Shown: piece by piece, positions 22,091 through 32,565 of the stretch | Layout of the letters: each line of letters begins with the position of its first letter | Numbering within the stretch: the first letter of the stretch is position 1 | Assembly: GCA_023548195.1 (NCBI GenBank) | Contig: JAJHZJ010000808.1 | Location: 1,530,182 to 1,594,181, forward strand | Direction of reading: 5' to 3' | Origin: Bettongia penicillata ogilbyi | Taxonomy: Eukaryota; Chordata; Mammalia; Diprotodontia; Potoroidae | DNA length: 64,000 nucleotides | Notes under the pieces: model-generated | What the model was told of the DNA's origin: nothing | Seen by the model: the letters and a program-made list of their open reading frames with translations, nothing else | Databases searched by the model: none | Made by a program: the position numbers and the translations under genes

Positions 22091-22981
22091 CATATTAATT
22101 AACCTTCTTGGATGCTGACTCTCTTGATATTCATTTTGTCATCTTTCCCTTCTACCTTTGTGTCATCTGCCAGTGCTATTTATACTTCCATTTAAGAGCA
22201 TGCTGGTAAATGTTTAACGACTGGCTGGGGGTGGGGTGGGGTGGATGTACTCATGAAATTCTTTTAAGTTTAACTTGAAATATTGACATTTTCTCCATCA
22301 CGTTTTAAAGTAGTCTGTCTACAAAACAATAAACTGAACCCTGATTTTTAGACTTTGCTGATGTTAATGTAAATGCTCATGCTGAAAATTTACCCATCAG
22401 GTCTCAAGGTGGCTCTAGCGCACCTCTGCCTTCATCTTTGTCATTGATACATGGTGAACAAAACAGTTCCAAATTTTCAGTTATTCCTTCCTTTCCTTCT
22501 ATGTTATATCCTTCTTCCCTTCTGCCTCTGTCTACTATTTCTTCCTCTCTTTTTAAACAAAATTATTTGTTTTTAATCCTGCCTACAACCTAAGTTATTC
22601 AAATGTAAAAATTTTAAAACTGCAGAAAGGCTTGATCATGATCCTTGGTAAAAATAGATCCCCAATAAATGATAGCTGAATGAATGAATAAGTATATTTA
22701 TTGCAAGTAGATTCTTATATACTCTATTTTAGGAAGACATGAGGATGACTAGGGGAGTTAGCAATGCTGGGTAGAACCAGTATATGTTTCCATAAGCTGA
22801 ACCAAATTTTTCTAGTCTTGTTTTGCGTTTTCAAGGTTAGCAAATAGTGGTCCTGTTAAAATACAGCTTTTAAATTGTTGAATATCTGGAAGAATTTGTT
22901 GAACTAAAAATCAACTGGTAGTAGATCTAGGAGTGGGGGGAGGACCTGGGGAGAGGGAAGAAGTAACTTAATATTGATGAA

Positions 22982-23605
22982 TTTTTTTTTAACATTTTTT
23001 AACATAACTTGATTTTAGGTACAGCAGGCTATTTGGATGTAGTTTAGAAGATTGTCCTTCTGTTGACAACCTCCAAAGCATCAATAGTCTGGCATAAGCT
23101 GGATGTGGGCCTTCTGCTTTACATCAGGTCTGATGAGGGTGTTGACTTTGATTACATGGAGTTCATACAACTATGTTTCAACCTGCTTGATCTGATATTT
23201 GTCAGCCTTGACCTCCACAAAATACTGTATGGCTCTTGTCTTTGTCCTTCATGGCTCCTTCATTGGACCAGGGAAAATTGAGGAAGGCATAGTAATCAGT
23301 CAAACTTGTTTCTCCCAACAGTACCTTCTCCAGGGTATTTGGGCTGTCTTTGAAGTGAAGTGTCTTGTGTAGGGGATATTCATTAATTCTTCTTCTTCTT
23401 CTTCTTCTTCTTCTTCTTCTTCTTCTTCTTCTTCTTCTTCTTCTTCTTCCTCTTCCTCTTCCTCTTCCCCTTCTCCTCCTTCTTCTTCTTCTCTTCCTCT
23501 TTTTCATCCAAGCCTTCTTGGCCTTCAAAGCTTTTGAAAGGCTGCGTGACATAACCACTTCCTTCTTGATCTTTGCTACCATCTTAGGGGACAAGGCCAT
23601 AGTGA
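22982..23605 (-). pseudogene. RPL23A: Processed pseudogene of ribosomal protein L23a
   Basis: The minus-strand translation follows the large-subunit protein uL23 (RPL23A) in order. KALKAKKA near the N-terminus is followed by a hugely expanded Arg/Lys run (CTT/CCT microsatellite, 23,388-23,500) where the functional protein has only a short lysine run. Then come TDYYAFLNFP (family LDHYAIIKFP), SNEGAMK, KADKYQIKQ, KVNTLIRPD, LMPDY and DALEVVN. It is broken by a frameshift near 23,215, an in-frame TAG at 23,171-23,173 (between QIKQ and LYE) and a second frameshift near 23,086. It lacks introns and ends in a poly-A remnant (T runs at 22,982-23,000). It is a dead retrocopy, not an expressed ribosomal protein gene. 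Confidence 0.9.
23388..23500 (+). repeat. (CTT)n microsatellite inside the pseudogene
   Basis: CTT/TCT trinucleotides for about 60 bp, then CTT/CCT mixtures. On the minus strand it continues the AAG lysine codons of the RPL23A retrocopy. Confidence 0.95.
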
Positions 23606-23754
23606 TGGACTCTTAAGACTTTATCAAGCTACCTGGTGAAAGGTTTTTTTGGAGCCTACATCATGCTTTTCAAAACATTTTTACCTTGGTGATCTCGTTT
23701 AGCTACGTGATGTGTGCTGGGCAGCTCTTTTGCCCATTTCAAAGGAGGGACTGC

Positions 23755-23900
23755 AGGGTTTTATTATCCTTACAGATGAGGACACTGAAATTATCTGAAG
23801 AGGACATTGAGGTTAAGTGGTTTACCCAGAGTCATCTGCTGAGTCATTGACCAAATTGGGATCTGTCCCTCCTCACTTCTGGGTCAGTGGCTTCTCCCTC
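23755..23900 (-). repeat. MIR-type SINE, antisense
   Basis: 'ttattatccttacagatgag', 'gaggttaagtggtttaccc' and 'gatctgtccctcctcacttc' follow the antisense order. Confidence 0.6.
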
Positions 23901-24094
23901 TTGTCTGGGACTGCTCTGTACTAAGTTCTAATTCTGCTCAGGTATTTGAGTAGAAGGGGCTGAATAGGAGTTGCATGCTATGTACCAAATCAATAAATAT
24001 CTTCAAAAGTTTTTGCCTGAGGTTGTGTCCTAAATGAGGAACTTGTTTCACATTAAAATTGAGCGCTGTGTCTGGCAAGCTTTTACTGAAACTC

Positions 24095-24640
24095 CAAGAG
24101 TTTTTAGTCTCTCCAATCCATCTACCACATAGCTGCCAAAATAATTTCCTGAATCAGAAGTGTGACCATGTTACTACCCTGCTGAAAGTCTGCAATGGCT
24201 CCCTATTGCCTCTGGGATAAAATAGAAATTCCTCAACTTTGCAGTTAAAGCTTTTTAGAACCTGAGTTCCACAGACCTTTCGAGACTTGTGTGTGTATGC
24301 GTGTGTGTGTGCACACACATATATTGTCCGGCTTGGCTGACTTGCCATATCCTGAACTTTATCCCTGTGCCTTTGCAGTCTGGTCCACATGCCAGGAGTT
24401 CATTCTTCTCACTCCTGCCTCTTAGAAACCTTAGCTTCCTCTGAGACTAATCTCAGTGGTCTCTTCCTCCATAAAGTTTTCCCTTAATTTTTCTAGTCAC
24501 TGGCATCCCTTTCTTCCTCGGATTCTCTTGCATTTGCTTATCTGAAGTCAAGTAGGGTTTTCCAGTTGTTGTTTTTTTTATATCCTCAGTGCCTTGTAGC
24601 TAGTGGCATTTAATAAATGTGTGCTGAATTGAACAGATAG
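24095..24640 (+). mobile_element. L2 LINE 3' region, sense
   Basis: Continuous sense L2: 'atctaccacatagctgcc', 'tgaccatgttactaccctg', 'gcaatggctccctattgcc', a CA/TG insertion (24,289-24,320), 'tccctgtgcctttgcag', 'tcctcagtgccttgtagc', 'ggcatttaataaatgtg'. Over 500 bp is preserved. Confidence 0.8.
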
Positions 24641-25465
24641 CCATATTTGAGGATAATCTAAGATGATAAATGACAATGTTGTATATTATGAAAACAAATG
24701 TTTCTGACTAATGAAATGAATTCAGGCAAGAGTGATTGGCCAGAGACTCTAAAGAGGATAATATTATTTTGATCTGGCAGTCGTCATAAATAATATCTTC
24801 ATGAGTCAGTGTTTAATTTGGAATACCTCTCATCACATTATTGTAGAAACCTGTTTTAAATGCCATTTGTTTAGGTACAGTTAAGGGGCTCAGATATTCA
24901 CATTAATGTAATTATCCATCATAGAATATGGTAAATGTAGTTTTTCATTTTAGCATTATTGAAAGGGAACACAATTAGTAATCAAATATAACATAATAAA
25001 AGTTACTGGATAATTGAATAAATTTACAATGAAGTTCTGTGATCTTTTTAAATTATTCCACATAATAACCATGTCACTGGTAATTGTCTAATAATGGTCT
25101 GAAGTATTATACAGGAAACCCACTTTGAGACAACAACATAATCAAATGGAAACCAGAAAGAGGGGGAAAAAAACCTGATAAGGTTAGGGACCTGGCTGAT
25201 CTCTATTGGCCAGGCTATGAGGTCCTGGAGGGGAGAGACCAAGCTGTCAGTGGTACAGATTCATCTATGCTTTTAGTATCTCAGCGTTTCTCCAGAGAAA
25301 CATCAATCCAAGAGAATATAAACAAATGGGAAAACCAATCCAGGCACTCCAGACTCTTTCCTCCTCTGTCTCCCTCAGTAAAAAAAGGTCTTACCTGAGG
25401 CTTCCTCCCCTCCCCTTTGTCACTGGCATTTAAAGAACATCAAAAAAAAAAAGAAAAAGAAAAAA
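24641..25465. other. No recognisable feature
   Basis: AT-rich sequence with no family or coding pattern identified. It ends in an A-rich run at 25,442-25,466. Confidence 0.45.
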
Positions 25466-25469
25466 AGCA

Positions 25470-25650
25470 GCTGTAGACATTTATTAAGTGCTTATGGCAT
25501 GGAAGGCACAGAAGAAATTTATCTTTTGCCTCTTTTTGTAACTCCAGCCCTTAGTACAGCTCCTGGTACATAGTAGGCACTTAATAAATATTTATTGATC
25601 GGTAGGCGCTGGGACACAAAAACACCTTTTGTTCTCAAGGAGATTAGGTA
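25470..25650 (-). mobile_element. L2 tail interrupted by an opposite L2 tail
   Basis: Antisense tail 'gacatttattaagtgcttat' is interrupted at about 25,513-25,603 by a sense tail ('cagcccttagtacagctcc', 'aggcacttaataaatattt'). It resumes as antisense 'gtaggcgctgggacac', 'gttctcaaggag'. Confidence 0.55.
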
Positions 25651-25834
25651 GCTGTGGTATAGTGGGAAGAACACTGGGTCTAGGTATTGTGAGAATAAAA
25701 TTCTATAAATGTATGTAGATTCTATAAATGTATGTCAAAAGAGCTTTGTAAGCCATAAAGCACTATAGTAGAGGTAGCTGTCAACTTGCTTCTTAGACTT
25801 TTTCCACTCTCGACTCCTTCAGTGCTTCTTAAAC

Positions 25835-26075
25835 TGTGGGTCAGGAAGGCTGGGGTTTGAATCGTGATTCAGGCACTTAACTAGCTGTGTTGTGTGTTAA
25901 GGGGCAGATTCTCTCAGCCTCAGTGGGAACTGAGTGAGGCTCTCGTTCCATCTGGAAAATGGGTACAATACTGATACCTATATTCCTATGATTATTGCAA
26001 AGCTTAAATAAGGTGACATGTAAAGTGCTTTGCAAACCTTAGAATGTTACGTAAATATAAATGTTATCTATTAAT
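25835..26075 (+). repeat. MIR/MON1-type SINE, sense
   Basis: 'aggctggggtttgaatcg', 'ggcacttaactagctgtg', 'catctggaaaatgggtac', 'gtgctttgcaaacctta', 'ataaatgttatctatta'. A separate SINE head at 25,645-25,685 precedes it. Confidence 0.65.
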
Positions 26076-26745
26076 ATTCATAGTGGGAAAAGACACATGC
26101 TAAGTGCTAAGGTGTGATGAGTCGGGGATAGAGCTGGATCACCTTGGGTAGCATCAGAGGTGTAGACTTGATCCCATTTTTTCCTGACAGTAGAATGAAT
26201 GCTCTTTGAACACTACCAGGCTCAGCCCTGTTTGCTTGTTTTTTAACTTATTGGTTTTTTAACCAAGACTGGTGACCAGTCTACCCCCCAAAACTCTATT
26301 TGCCCAGAGGTACATAGGAGGAAGTCACAGGAGCCTGTACAAAACTCACACCTTTGGCAAACGCTATGGATGAGGAAGCCAGTTTAAGCCTCTGTCCTTT
26401 GGCAAACTGATATTCATGAAGTGCATCTTAATGATACCCTAGTGCACTTTGACCCTCCCTCATAGTAGAGTTCATCTTTACTATTACTATCTTTATTGAG
26501 ATGCCATCTTTCTTTTTTATATTCTACCAAAAGGCAGAATTAAAAGAAATTGATCCTTAACTGAACCCAGGCTTCTTGAGCCCTTGTTCATAGATCCAGT
26601 TGTAGGGAAGGTGTCTACTTTATTACCCAAATGGCACTGTTTCTCTGTGGATATTGACATAGTAGAAACAAGAAATGAAACTCCAGAAAGTGAATTTGTA
26701 CTCATAGTAAACAAAAAGGTCACCTTCACTTTCACAGGGGGAGAG

Positions 26746-26747
26746 AA

Positions 26748-26830
<83 letters not shown>

Positions 26831-26848
26831 AGGGAGGAAGGGAGAGAG
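26746..26848 (+). repeat. (GA)n microsatellite
   Basis: About 100 bp of GA with scattered GG, all purine. It is the source of the Arg/Glu-rich open frame on the plus strand. Confidence 0.95.
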
Positions 26849-26859
26849 AGACTGCCAGT

Positions 26860-27610
26860 TCAATAATAAAAAAAAAGGAAGCTTTAAAGGTTTAGTAAGT
26901 GTTCCAGAGGAGTATGTATAGTCTATTATTTCAGAAGTATGAGATCCTGGTTTGTTACTTGTTATTATGTGATTGTGACAAAAACATCAAGGATATAGAA
27001 AGCATCATCTTGCTGGTAAATTGGTTAACAGGAGAGTATTTTAGCCCTCCTCCGAGGATGCTTTGAAAAATAATGTCTTGAGATATAAAATAGTATGTAG
27101 CTTCCAAATGTACCTTTCTAGCAGTACTAAATAAGAACAGGTATTTTTGGCCTCTCTTATAGGCCTTTTGATAAATCCCTTCTCACTAAGCCTGGAAGCC
27201 ACCTAAGTATTGAATTTCTTGTGTTGAATAGGATCCAAAGCTTAAGAGGACCGTTTTCCCCTCTCATTCATGCCAGATAACACATTTCTTCCCAGATGAG
27301 GCTCCAATTGTAATGACCTTCAGTAACGAACATTCCCCAGCTTTCTTTTCTTTCAAACTCATTCCATTGCCTAGCTGCCTCTGACATTGGAAAGTTTTAT
27401 GTCTAACGTTAGTCTTTCACACTATAGAAATTTATTTCTTCTGAGACTTTAGCTGTGATGTAGAATATCTGGTCATTATTTGTATACTTCTCTAGGATAG
27501 ACAATCAACATTTTTCTAATCTTCTTTGCTAATCCTTTTTTAGTTATAATTTAAGTAATATTTTTTACATTTCTTGAGCCTAGTATTCAATAAACTAGTT
27601 TCATTTATTT
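26860..27610. other. No recognisable feature
   Basis: Unique-looking AT-rich sequence. Nothing supportable found. Confidence 0.45.
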
Positions 27611-27614
27611 ATTT

Positions 27615-27858
27615 ATATGAATTTATTATTCAGTTGTGTCATGACCCTATTTGGTATTTTCTTGGTAAAGAGACTAGAGTAATTTGCCATTTCCCTCTCC
27701 AGCTCATTTTACAGGTGAGGAAACTGAGGCAAACAGGGTTAAGTGACTTGCCCAGAGTCACAAAGATAGTGGCTGAGGCTAGATTTGAATTCAGGAAGCT
27801 GAACCTTCCTGACTCCAGGCCTAGCACTCTATCCACTGTGCCACTCAGCTGCCCAATA
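27615..27858 (-). repeat. Marsupial SINE with CCAAATGGG arm, antisense
   Basis: 'gtgtcatgaccctatttgg', 'cttggtaaagagactagag', 'gaggaaactgaggcaaacag' and 'ctatccactgtgccac' give a full-length copy. It underlies the overlapping 129- and 91-codon open frames on the two strands. Confidence 0.85.
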
Positions 27859-27924
27859 AATGCTGTCTGGAGTAGAGAATCTGCCTTGTGCTTCTTCTCT
27901 GTTACTCTAACCATAGTTCATACT

Positions 27925-28075
27925 TATATAAAACTTTTATGTGCAATGTTTATTTTTTCATAATCCTATGAGGTAGATATAAGTATTTTATTCCCATTTT
28001 ATGGCTAAAGAAACTGAGATTCGGTGAAGTTGAATGATTTGCTCACCATTACACAGCTTCTTTCTGGGAGAGTGG
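27925..28075 (-). repeat. MIR-type SINE, antisense
   Basis: 'aatcctatgaggtagatat', 'cccattttatggctaaag', 'tgatttgctcaccattacac'. Confidence 0.65.
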
Positions 28076-28463
28076 AATGGGGATGTGGGTGGGGAATACC
28101 TTTGATGGCTTTTGGTTTTATATCAGAATTATTTGTGGACAAATCCCATTCTCCCATCCAGGAATATTACTAATAACCCCTTCCCTCTTACCTTGAAACA
28201 AAGAAAATCAGTTAAGCAAAGAACATGATGTAACATTCTGCCGTCATTGTCTCCAGAAAGGAGGAAGATAGATGTTGCCTTATCTGTTTTCTGGGCCAAT
28301 TACTGGTTTTCAGCTATTTAGAATGTCACTTCCTTTCAGTGATCTTTTATTTTCGTTGTTTCAATTATTGTATACATTGTTAAACCTAGGTCTTCTAACT
28401 CCTAAATCCAGTTCTTATACAGTTAGAAACAGGAACTTGAATTCTGATTTCCCTAGTATGGAA

Positions 28464-28650
28464 CAGAGGTGGCAGATGCTGCATTGACCAGCTGCATGTG
28501 GCCCACAGCACTAAATCAGAATAAAATGTAATTGGGAAATAGTTAAGAACATAAATAAAAATGCAATAAAACATAGGAAATGTAAATATGTGAGATTTCT
28601 TAAAATTAGTATGCCCTTGCAAGAAAACCTATGTATAATGTAACACCATA
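28464..28650 (-). mobile_element. hAT-type nonautonomous element, antisense
   Basis: Begins 'cagaggtggcagatgctgc', then 'agctgcatgtggccc', 'aaaatgtaattgggaaatag' and 'atgcaataaaacatag', the complement of the family at 17,192 and 18,712. The far end is eroded. Confidence 0.65.
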
Positions 28651-28654
28651 TTAA

Positions 28655-28790
28655 GAGTGCAACTTTGTAACCTCAGACAGTTACCTAGAGAGCATTGAAC
28701 CAGTCTGTGTCAGAAGGAGGACTCGAACCCAGTTCTTCCTAGTTCTGAGGTCAGCTCTCTCTCTATTAGGCCCCACTGCCTTTCACTCTT
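28655..28790 (-). repeat. MIR-type SINE, antisense
   Basis: 'aaccagtctgtgtcagaagg', 'aggactcgaacccagttc' and 'tctctctctattaggcccc' match the antisense head region. Confidence 0.55.
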
Positions 28791-28799
28791 ACTTCTATG

Positions 28800-29170
28800 G
28801 ATGAATATTACAGTCATTGATTTTTAATGAACTACATGTACTTCATTCATTTGGGGGATTGATTTGTAGCAAGTCTTAGTTTTCACATGGCTCCCCCTGC
28901 CAACAGATCATGAGGGTAAGCTCAGAAAATGCAAACTAATTTTAATATCAGCTTAATAAAAACATAAAAGGAAGGTCAACCTAGAAAAAAGAAAGGTCAT
29001 ATGGTGCATTCTAAAGACAAATCAGATGACCTTTGAGTTAGCTGATATTTTGGATTTTTTACAAGCATGAATGATCAAGTTGACTCTATAAGCAGTCCCA
29101 ACTCACGTGTTTGGAAAAAAAAGACAGCTGATACGTTATTTGATATCTAGCATAATAGCAGGGTATTTTG
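28800..29170. other. No recognisable feature
   Basis: Unique-looking AT-rich sequence. No family or coding pattern recognised. Confidence 0.45.
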
Positions 29171-29174
29171 GCTT

Positions 29175-29630
29175 AACCCTTGTAAACTGCATAGTGCAAT
29201 GGAAAGAGTTGTGGAGCCTGAAAACCTGAGCTTTTGTACTGTCTCTGCTATTGGGGAAGCCAGATGGAGCAGTGGATAGAGAGCACCATGCCTTCAGTCT
29301 GGAACACCAAAGTTCAAATTGCCTCAGCTAACTCCTTGCTATGTGACCCTGGGCAAGTCATTTAAGCTCTTTGCCTCAGTTTCTCATCTCTAACATGGGA
29401 ATCAGAACAACACCTATATATCCCAGGGTAGTTGTGAAGATCCAGTGATAATAATAGTTGTAAGGCACTTAGCACAATGCGTGATACATAGTAAGTGCCA
29501 GGTATATGTTAGCTGTTATTACTAGTTTTTATTTATTAGCCACATGGCAAATCACTTCTGAAGGTTTTGGTTAGCAGACCTCTCAGGTTCCTTCTGAGTC
29601 TCCAGTTTTGTGATTCTTGCAGAAACTGCT
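29175..29630 (+). repeat. MIR SINE split by a second SINE
   Basis: The outer MIR head is at 29,175-29,248 ('gcaatggaaagagttgtgg', 'gtactgtctctgct'). Its core and tail are at 29,530-29,630 ('agccacatggcaaatcac', 'tctcaggttccttctgag', 'cagttttgtgattc'). Between them lies a complete MON1-type SINE in the same orientation (29,252-29,527). Confidence 0.7.
29252..29527 (+). repeat. MON1-type SINE, sense (inner)
   Basis: 'agccagatggagcagtgg', 'cctgggcaagtcatttaagc', 'ttctcatctctaacatggg', 'gcacttagcacaatgc', 'ggtatatgttagctgttatt'. Complete, with the typical triplet-rich 3' end. Confidence 0.8.
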
Positions 29631-30004
29631 TGAGACTGTTTCAGTGAATGTTCTGGGGAATCCAGTTGCTGATTTTCCATTTCTTTCTTACTGCTTTTTC
29701 CTCAAGGTCAGTTCTGACATTTGACTTAGATTTCAGAGAAGACTACATGGTATTTTGAATACTTTAGCTCCTTGACAATATGACAAATGGTTTTTTTCCT
29801 TGCATGATAAACTGCAGATAATATATTCATCTACTTAAGTACATCTTCTGCTGTATATCATGAGAAAAATCATTTGGTTCATTATGAAGTGTTGAAAGAA
29901 ATGATGTATTTAATTATAAATGCCCAATAAATGAAAATGTAGCAAGAAGGCTATAAGCTATCAGTTAGGGATAGTGAGTAATGGGAAATATGACTTTTAT
30001 TGTA

Positions 30005-30022
30005 GTTTTATATATGTATATA

Positions 30023-30053
<31 letters not shown>

Positions 30054-30062
30054 GTAGATATA
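30005..30062 (+). repeat. TA/TG dinucleotide tract
   Basis: Mixed TATA/TGTG repeat, about 58 bp. Confidence 0.9.
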
Positions 30063-30123
30063 TAAATGTATATGTCCGTGCTACTTATTAGAACAAAAGG
30101 AATAGATGACCATTATCTCTGCT

Positions 30124-30300
30124 AGGGGTTCTTAACCTGAGATTCGTGGATAGGAATCTATAAATAGATTTTAGAGAATATATGAACTAGGATGGGAAAA
30201 AATTTACATCTTTATTTTCACTAACCTCTCACTGAAGTTTAACATTTCCTTCAAATATGAATTAATCTTTTTTTTCTGATAAGAGGTCCATAGCTTGGCA
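30124..30300. mobile_element. Possible hAT/Charlie-like DNA transposon remnant
   Basis: Starts 'taggggttcttaacctgag', a typical hAT-like terminal motif, and ends 'agaggtccatagcttggc'. The centre is AT-rich. Terminal repeats are imperfect. Confidence 0.35.
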
Positions 30301-30327
30301 ATTATTAATTAGCTAGTGAAATAGATG

Positions 30328-31150
30328 TCAATGTCTCTTTTTAAATGTTATTTCCACTGATAAAATCATCAGTTTCAAATGTTGAGCTATTTGGCAATGG
30401 ATTGCTGAGGACTCTGGTGATATGAGCTTTATTTTCTGGGTTTTCAATAGCTTGAGGCTATAGCACCTGGAGGAACAACTGTCAGGCTGCGAGATCTCCA
30501 CCGGGTTGCTTCCCTGGATGATGGTTGTAAACCCTAGGCTGGGATTATGGCTATTCCCAAAACTCTTGGGTTTAGGGTTCTGAGCTGTTACCATCATAGT
30601 CTGAGGGGAGGTGATGCTCATGGTGGTAATGGGGTTTTACTTGACTATCAAATTCTGCCTCCTGTTTCTTCCATAGGATGCCTTATTGCTTCAGCTGACC
30701 TGCCTTTCCTGTTCTGTTTGGCAGTTAGTCTGTTCTCCATGAGCACTGCTTTTCCAGATAATGACTCTGAGGTCTCTTTTGGAAGCAAAAATGGTGGTCT
30801 TGTGTGATGGAGAGGTGGGGTGGTAGTAGGTCCTGCCCCTCCCAGGGCCTTAGTACCTATCTGCCTATCATTGGCAGATGATTAGCACTTGTTGCTAGTG
30901 GCATGGATGAAGGTACACTCCACTTTCCACAATGATTTCTCCCCTCAACGATGGATATGGGACTAGGCTGGAAGCAGGTCTGGTGGTTTGTAGACCACTG
31001 CTATTCCCACAGCTCTTGAGTTCTGGTTGCCATTAGGACCTAAAGGGAAATGGTCATCCAGGTAGCAGTGGTTTGATTTGCCTGGCACATGCGGCTGCCC
31101 GTCTTTCCCTCAGTGTGTCCTACTACTTTAGCTAGGCTGGCTGACCTAGA
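30328..31150 (-). other. Unassigned segment, possible decayed retrocopy
   Basis: About 820 bp with more even composition than its surroundings and no recognisable repeat motifs. The minus strand has a 97-codon frame (30,328-30,621) with a non-repetitive, Ser/Gln/Thr-rich translation that looks more protein-like than neighbouring frames. No poly-A or polyadenylation signal is evident. Nothing identifies a parent gene, and chance remains possible. Confidence 0.2.
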
Positions 31151-31244
31151 AGGAAGACAAACAGGTAACCATATTGCAGGTGTTTATTTATTCTCCTAAT
31201 CTAAATTAGATCGTGATCCTAATCCCAGACACCTGCTACAATGG

Positions 31245-31408
31245 AAAAAACAGATTTGGGAATTAAAGGAGAAAGGTTCAAACTCCAATTTAGGCATTTA
31301 CTATTTCTGTGGCCTTGTGCAAATGACACCTGTAGGTTTTAGCTTTTCATTTGTAAAATTAGGGCTTGGACTAGATTGCCTCTAAAGTTTTTTCCATTTT
31401 AAAAGCCT
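31245..31408 (+). repeat. MIR-type SINE, sense
   Basis: 'ggttcaaactccaatttagg', 'ggccttgtgcaaatgac', 'ttagggcttggactagattg' and 'cctctaaagttttttcc' give the MIR order. Confidence 0.65.
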
Positions 31409-31414
31409 TGCCAC

Positions 31415-31648
31415 CAGCAAAGTGATTTAATGGGCAGAGTGATAGACTTGGAGTTAACAAAAATTCTTCCTTAGACACTTAGGTCTTGAGTTAAGTCACA
31501 ACCTTTCTCAACCTGTTTCCTCATCTGTAAAATGGAGGGTAATAATAGCACCCATCTCTTGGGGTTGTCTTAAGACTCTCATGAAAACCTCATGTACATA
31601 GAGTGCTTTGTAAACCTTAAAGCACTATATACATGTTAGCTATTACTA
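31415..31648 (+). repeat. MON1-type SINE, sense
   Basis: 'aatgggcagagtgatagac', 'gtttcctcatctgtaaaatg', 'aatagcacccatctcttgg', 'gtgctttgtaaaccttaaag', 'acatgttagctattac'. Confidence 0.75.
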
Positions 31649-32224
31649 GGGAAAACAATCGTATCTGCAAACTATAAGCCAGGAAGCTTGACTTTGATTC
31701 CTGAGGGAAGATACGAGCAAGTAAGTGATGATCCCCAAAAGTCTAACATAGTTTGTCAGGAATAGGGGATTTGAGGTTAATCTCATTTTCTTTATGACAC
31801 AGCTCCCAGATTGTGAGAACAGGGGAATGCAGGATCATTTTTCTAGATTTCAGGAAAGAATGTGACAAAGTCTCTCATACTATCTCATGGATAAGATGGA
31901 CTTTGTAGTAGGGGTAAGAGTTGCATGGGTGAATCATTGGACCCAAAGAGTGGTCATTAATGGGATGAAGTCAGCTTTGAAGGGAGATCTGTAGTGAAGT
32001 GGCCTGTGGTATCTTGGCCCAATGCAGTTTAACATTTTTTTTATTACCAATGACTTGGATAAAGGCATTGGTTATCTACTTTGTAGATCATAGAAGACAC
32101 AAAGCTGGAAGGATAATGAACATGCTGGATGATAAAGTCAGTACCCAAAAAGACCTCAGTAAGTTAGAACCTTGGGTCATATCCACTGTCGTACAACTTA
32201 ATAGAAACATATTTAAATTCATTT

Positions 32225-32394
32225 AGATTATGGTAGATTTTGCTCCAGGTCCTTATTTTAACTTTATGTGAATCTTTACATTTCCAGTGTGCTTCTTGTA
32301 AACATGTTTATTGTTGGATCCTGCTTCCTAATCTATTTTGCTACCCTCTTCCATTTTATGAATGAGTTCATCATTAGGAATAAATTTAGAGAGA
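32225..32394 (-). mobile_element. L1 internal fragment, antisense
   Basis: 'ttttgctccaggtccttat', 'ctttacatttccagtgtgc' and 'ttcttgtaaacatgtttatt' resemble antisense internal L1 sequence. It is inserted in the CR1/L3 copy. Confidence 0.4.
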
Positions 32395-32565
32395 GCTGGC
32401 CTTGGAGTCAGTAAGGCTTGGTTTCAAGTACTGCTCTTAATATATACTGTGTGATCCTAGGCAAGTCACTTAACCTCTTTAAGCTCCAGACAGGTCTCTA
32501 ATATTACGTTTTAGAGAGTGGCCACTCTGCATCAATGTAAGGAGTTTCCATGCTTGAAATAACAA
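32395..32565 (+). repeat. Marsupial SINE (variant 3' arm), sense
   Basis: 'gagagctggccttggagtc', 'aggcaagtcacttaacctc' and the 3' arm 'gacaggtctctaatattac', 'gcatcaatgtaaggagttt', like the copies at 10.1 and 18.9 kb. Confidence 0.65.

Larger units (their letters stand above)
20770..22480 (-). mobile_element. CR1/L3-type LINE remnant, antisense
   Basis: Plus-strand text reads as the antisense CR1/L3 3' region: 'gcagtctgttccacttttgg', 'aagaagtttttttcctt', 'cttattttgtcctctgggac', 'ggttaaacatgcccacttc', 'aattctccagaagtggtttg'. The element appears to resume near 22,390-22,470 ('catctttgtcattgatac') after a CT-rich tract and the unnamed repeat at 21,545-22,090. Confidence 0.6.

Noticed and set aside
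23202..23600. 132-codon Arg-rich minus-strand frame as a functional gene
   Set aside because: It is the first part of the RPL23A retrocopy. Frameshifts, a stop codon, the poly-A remnant and lack of introns show a pseudogene.
23365..23616. Poly-Leu plus-strand frame resembling a signal peptide
   Set aside because: Opposite strand of the CTT microsatellite.
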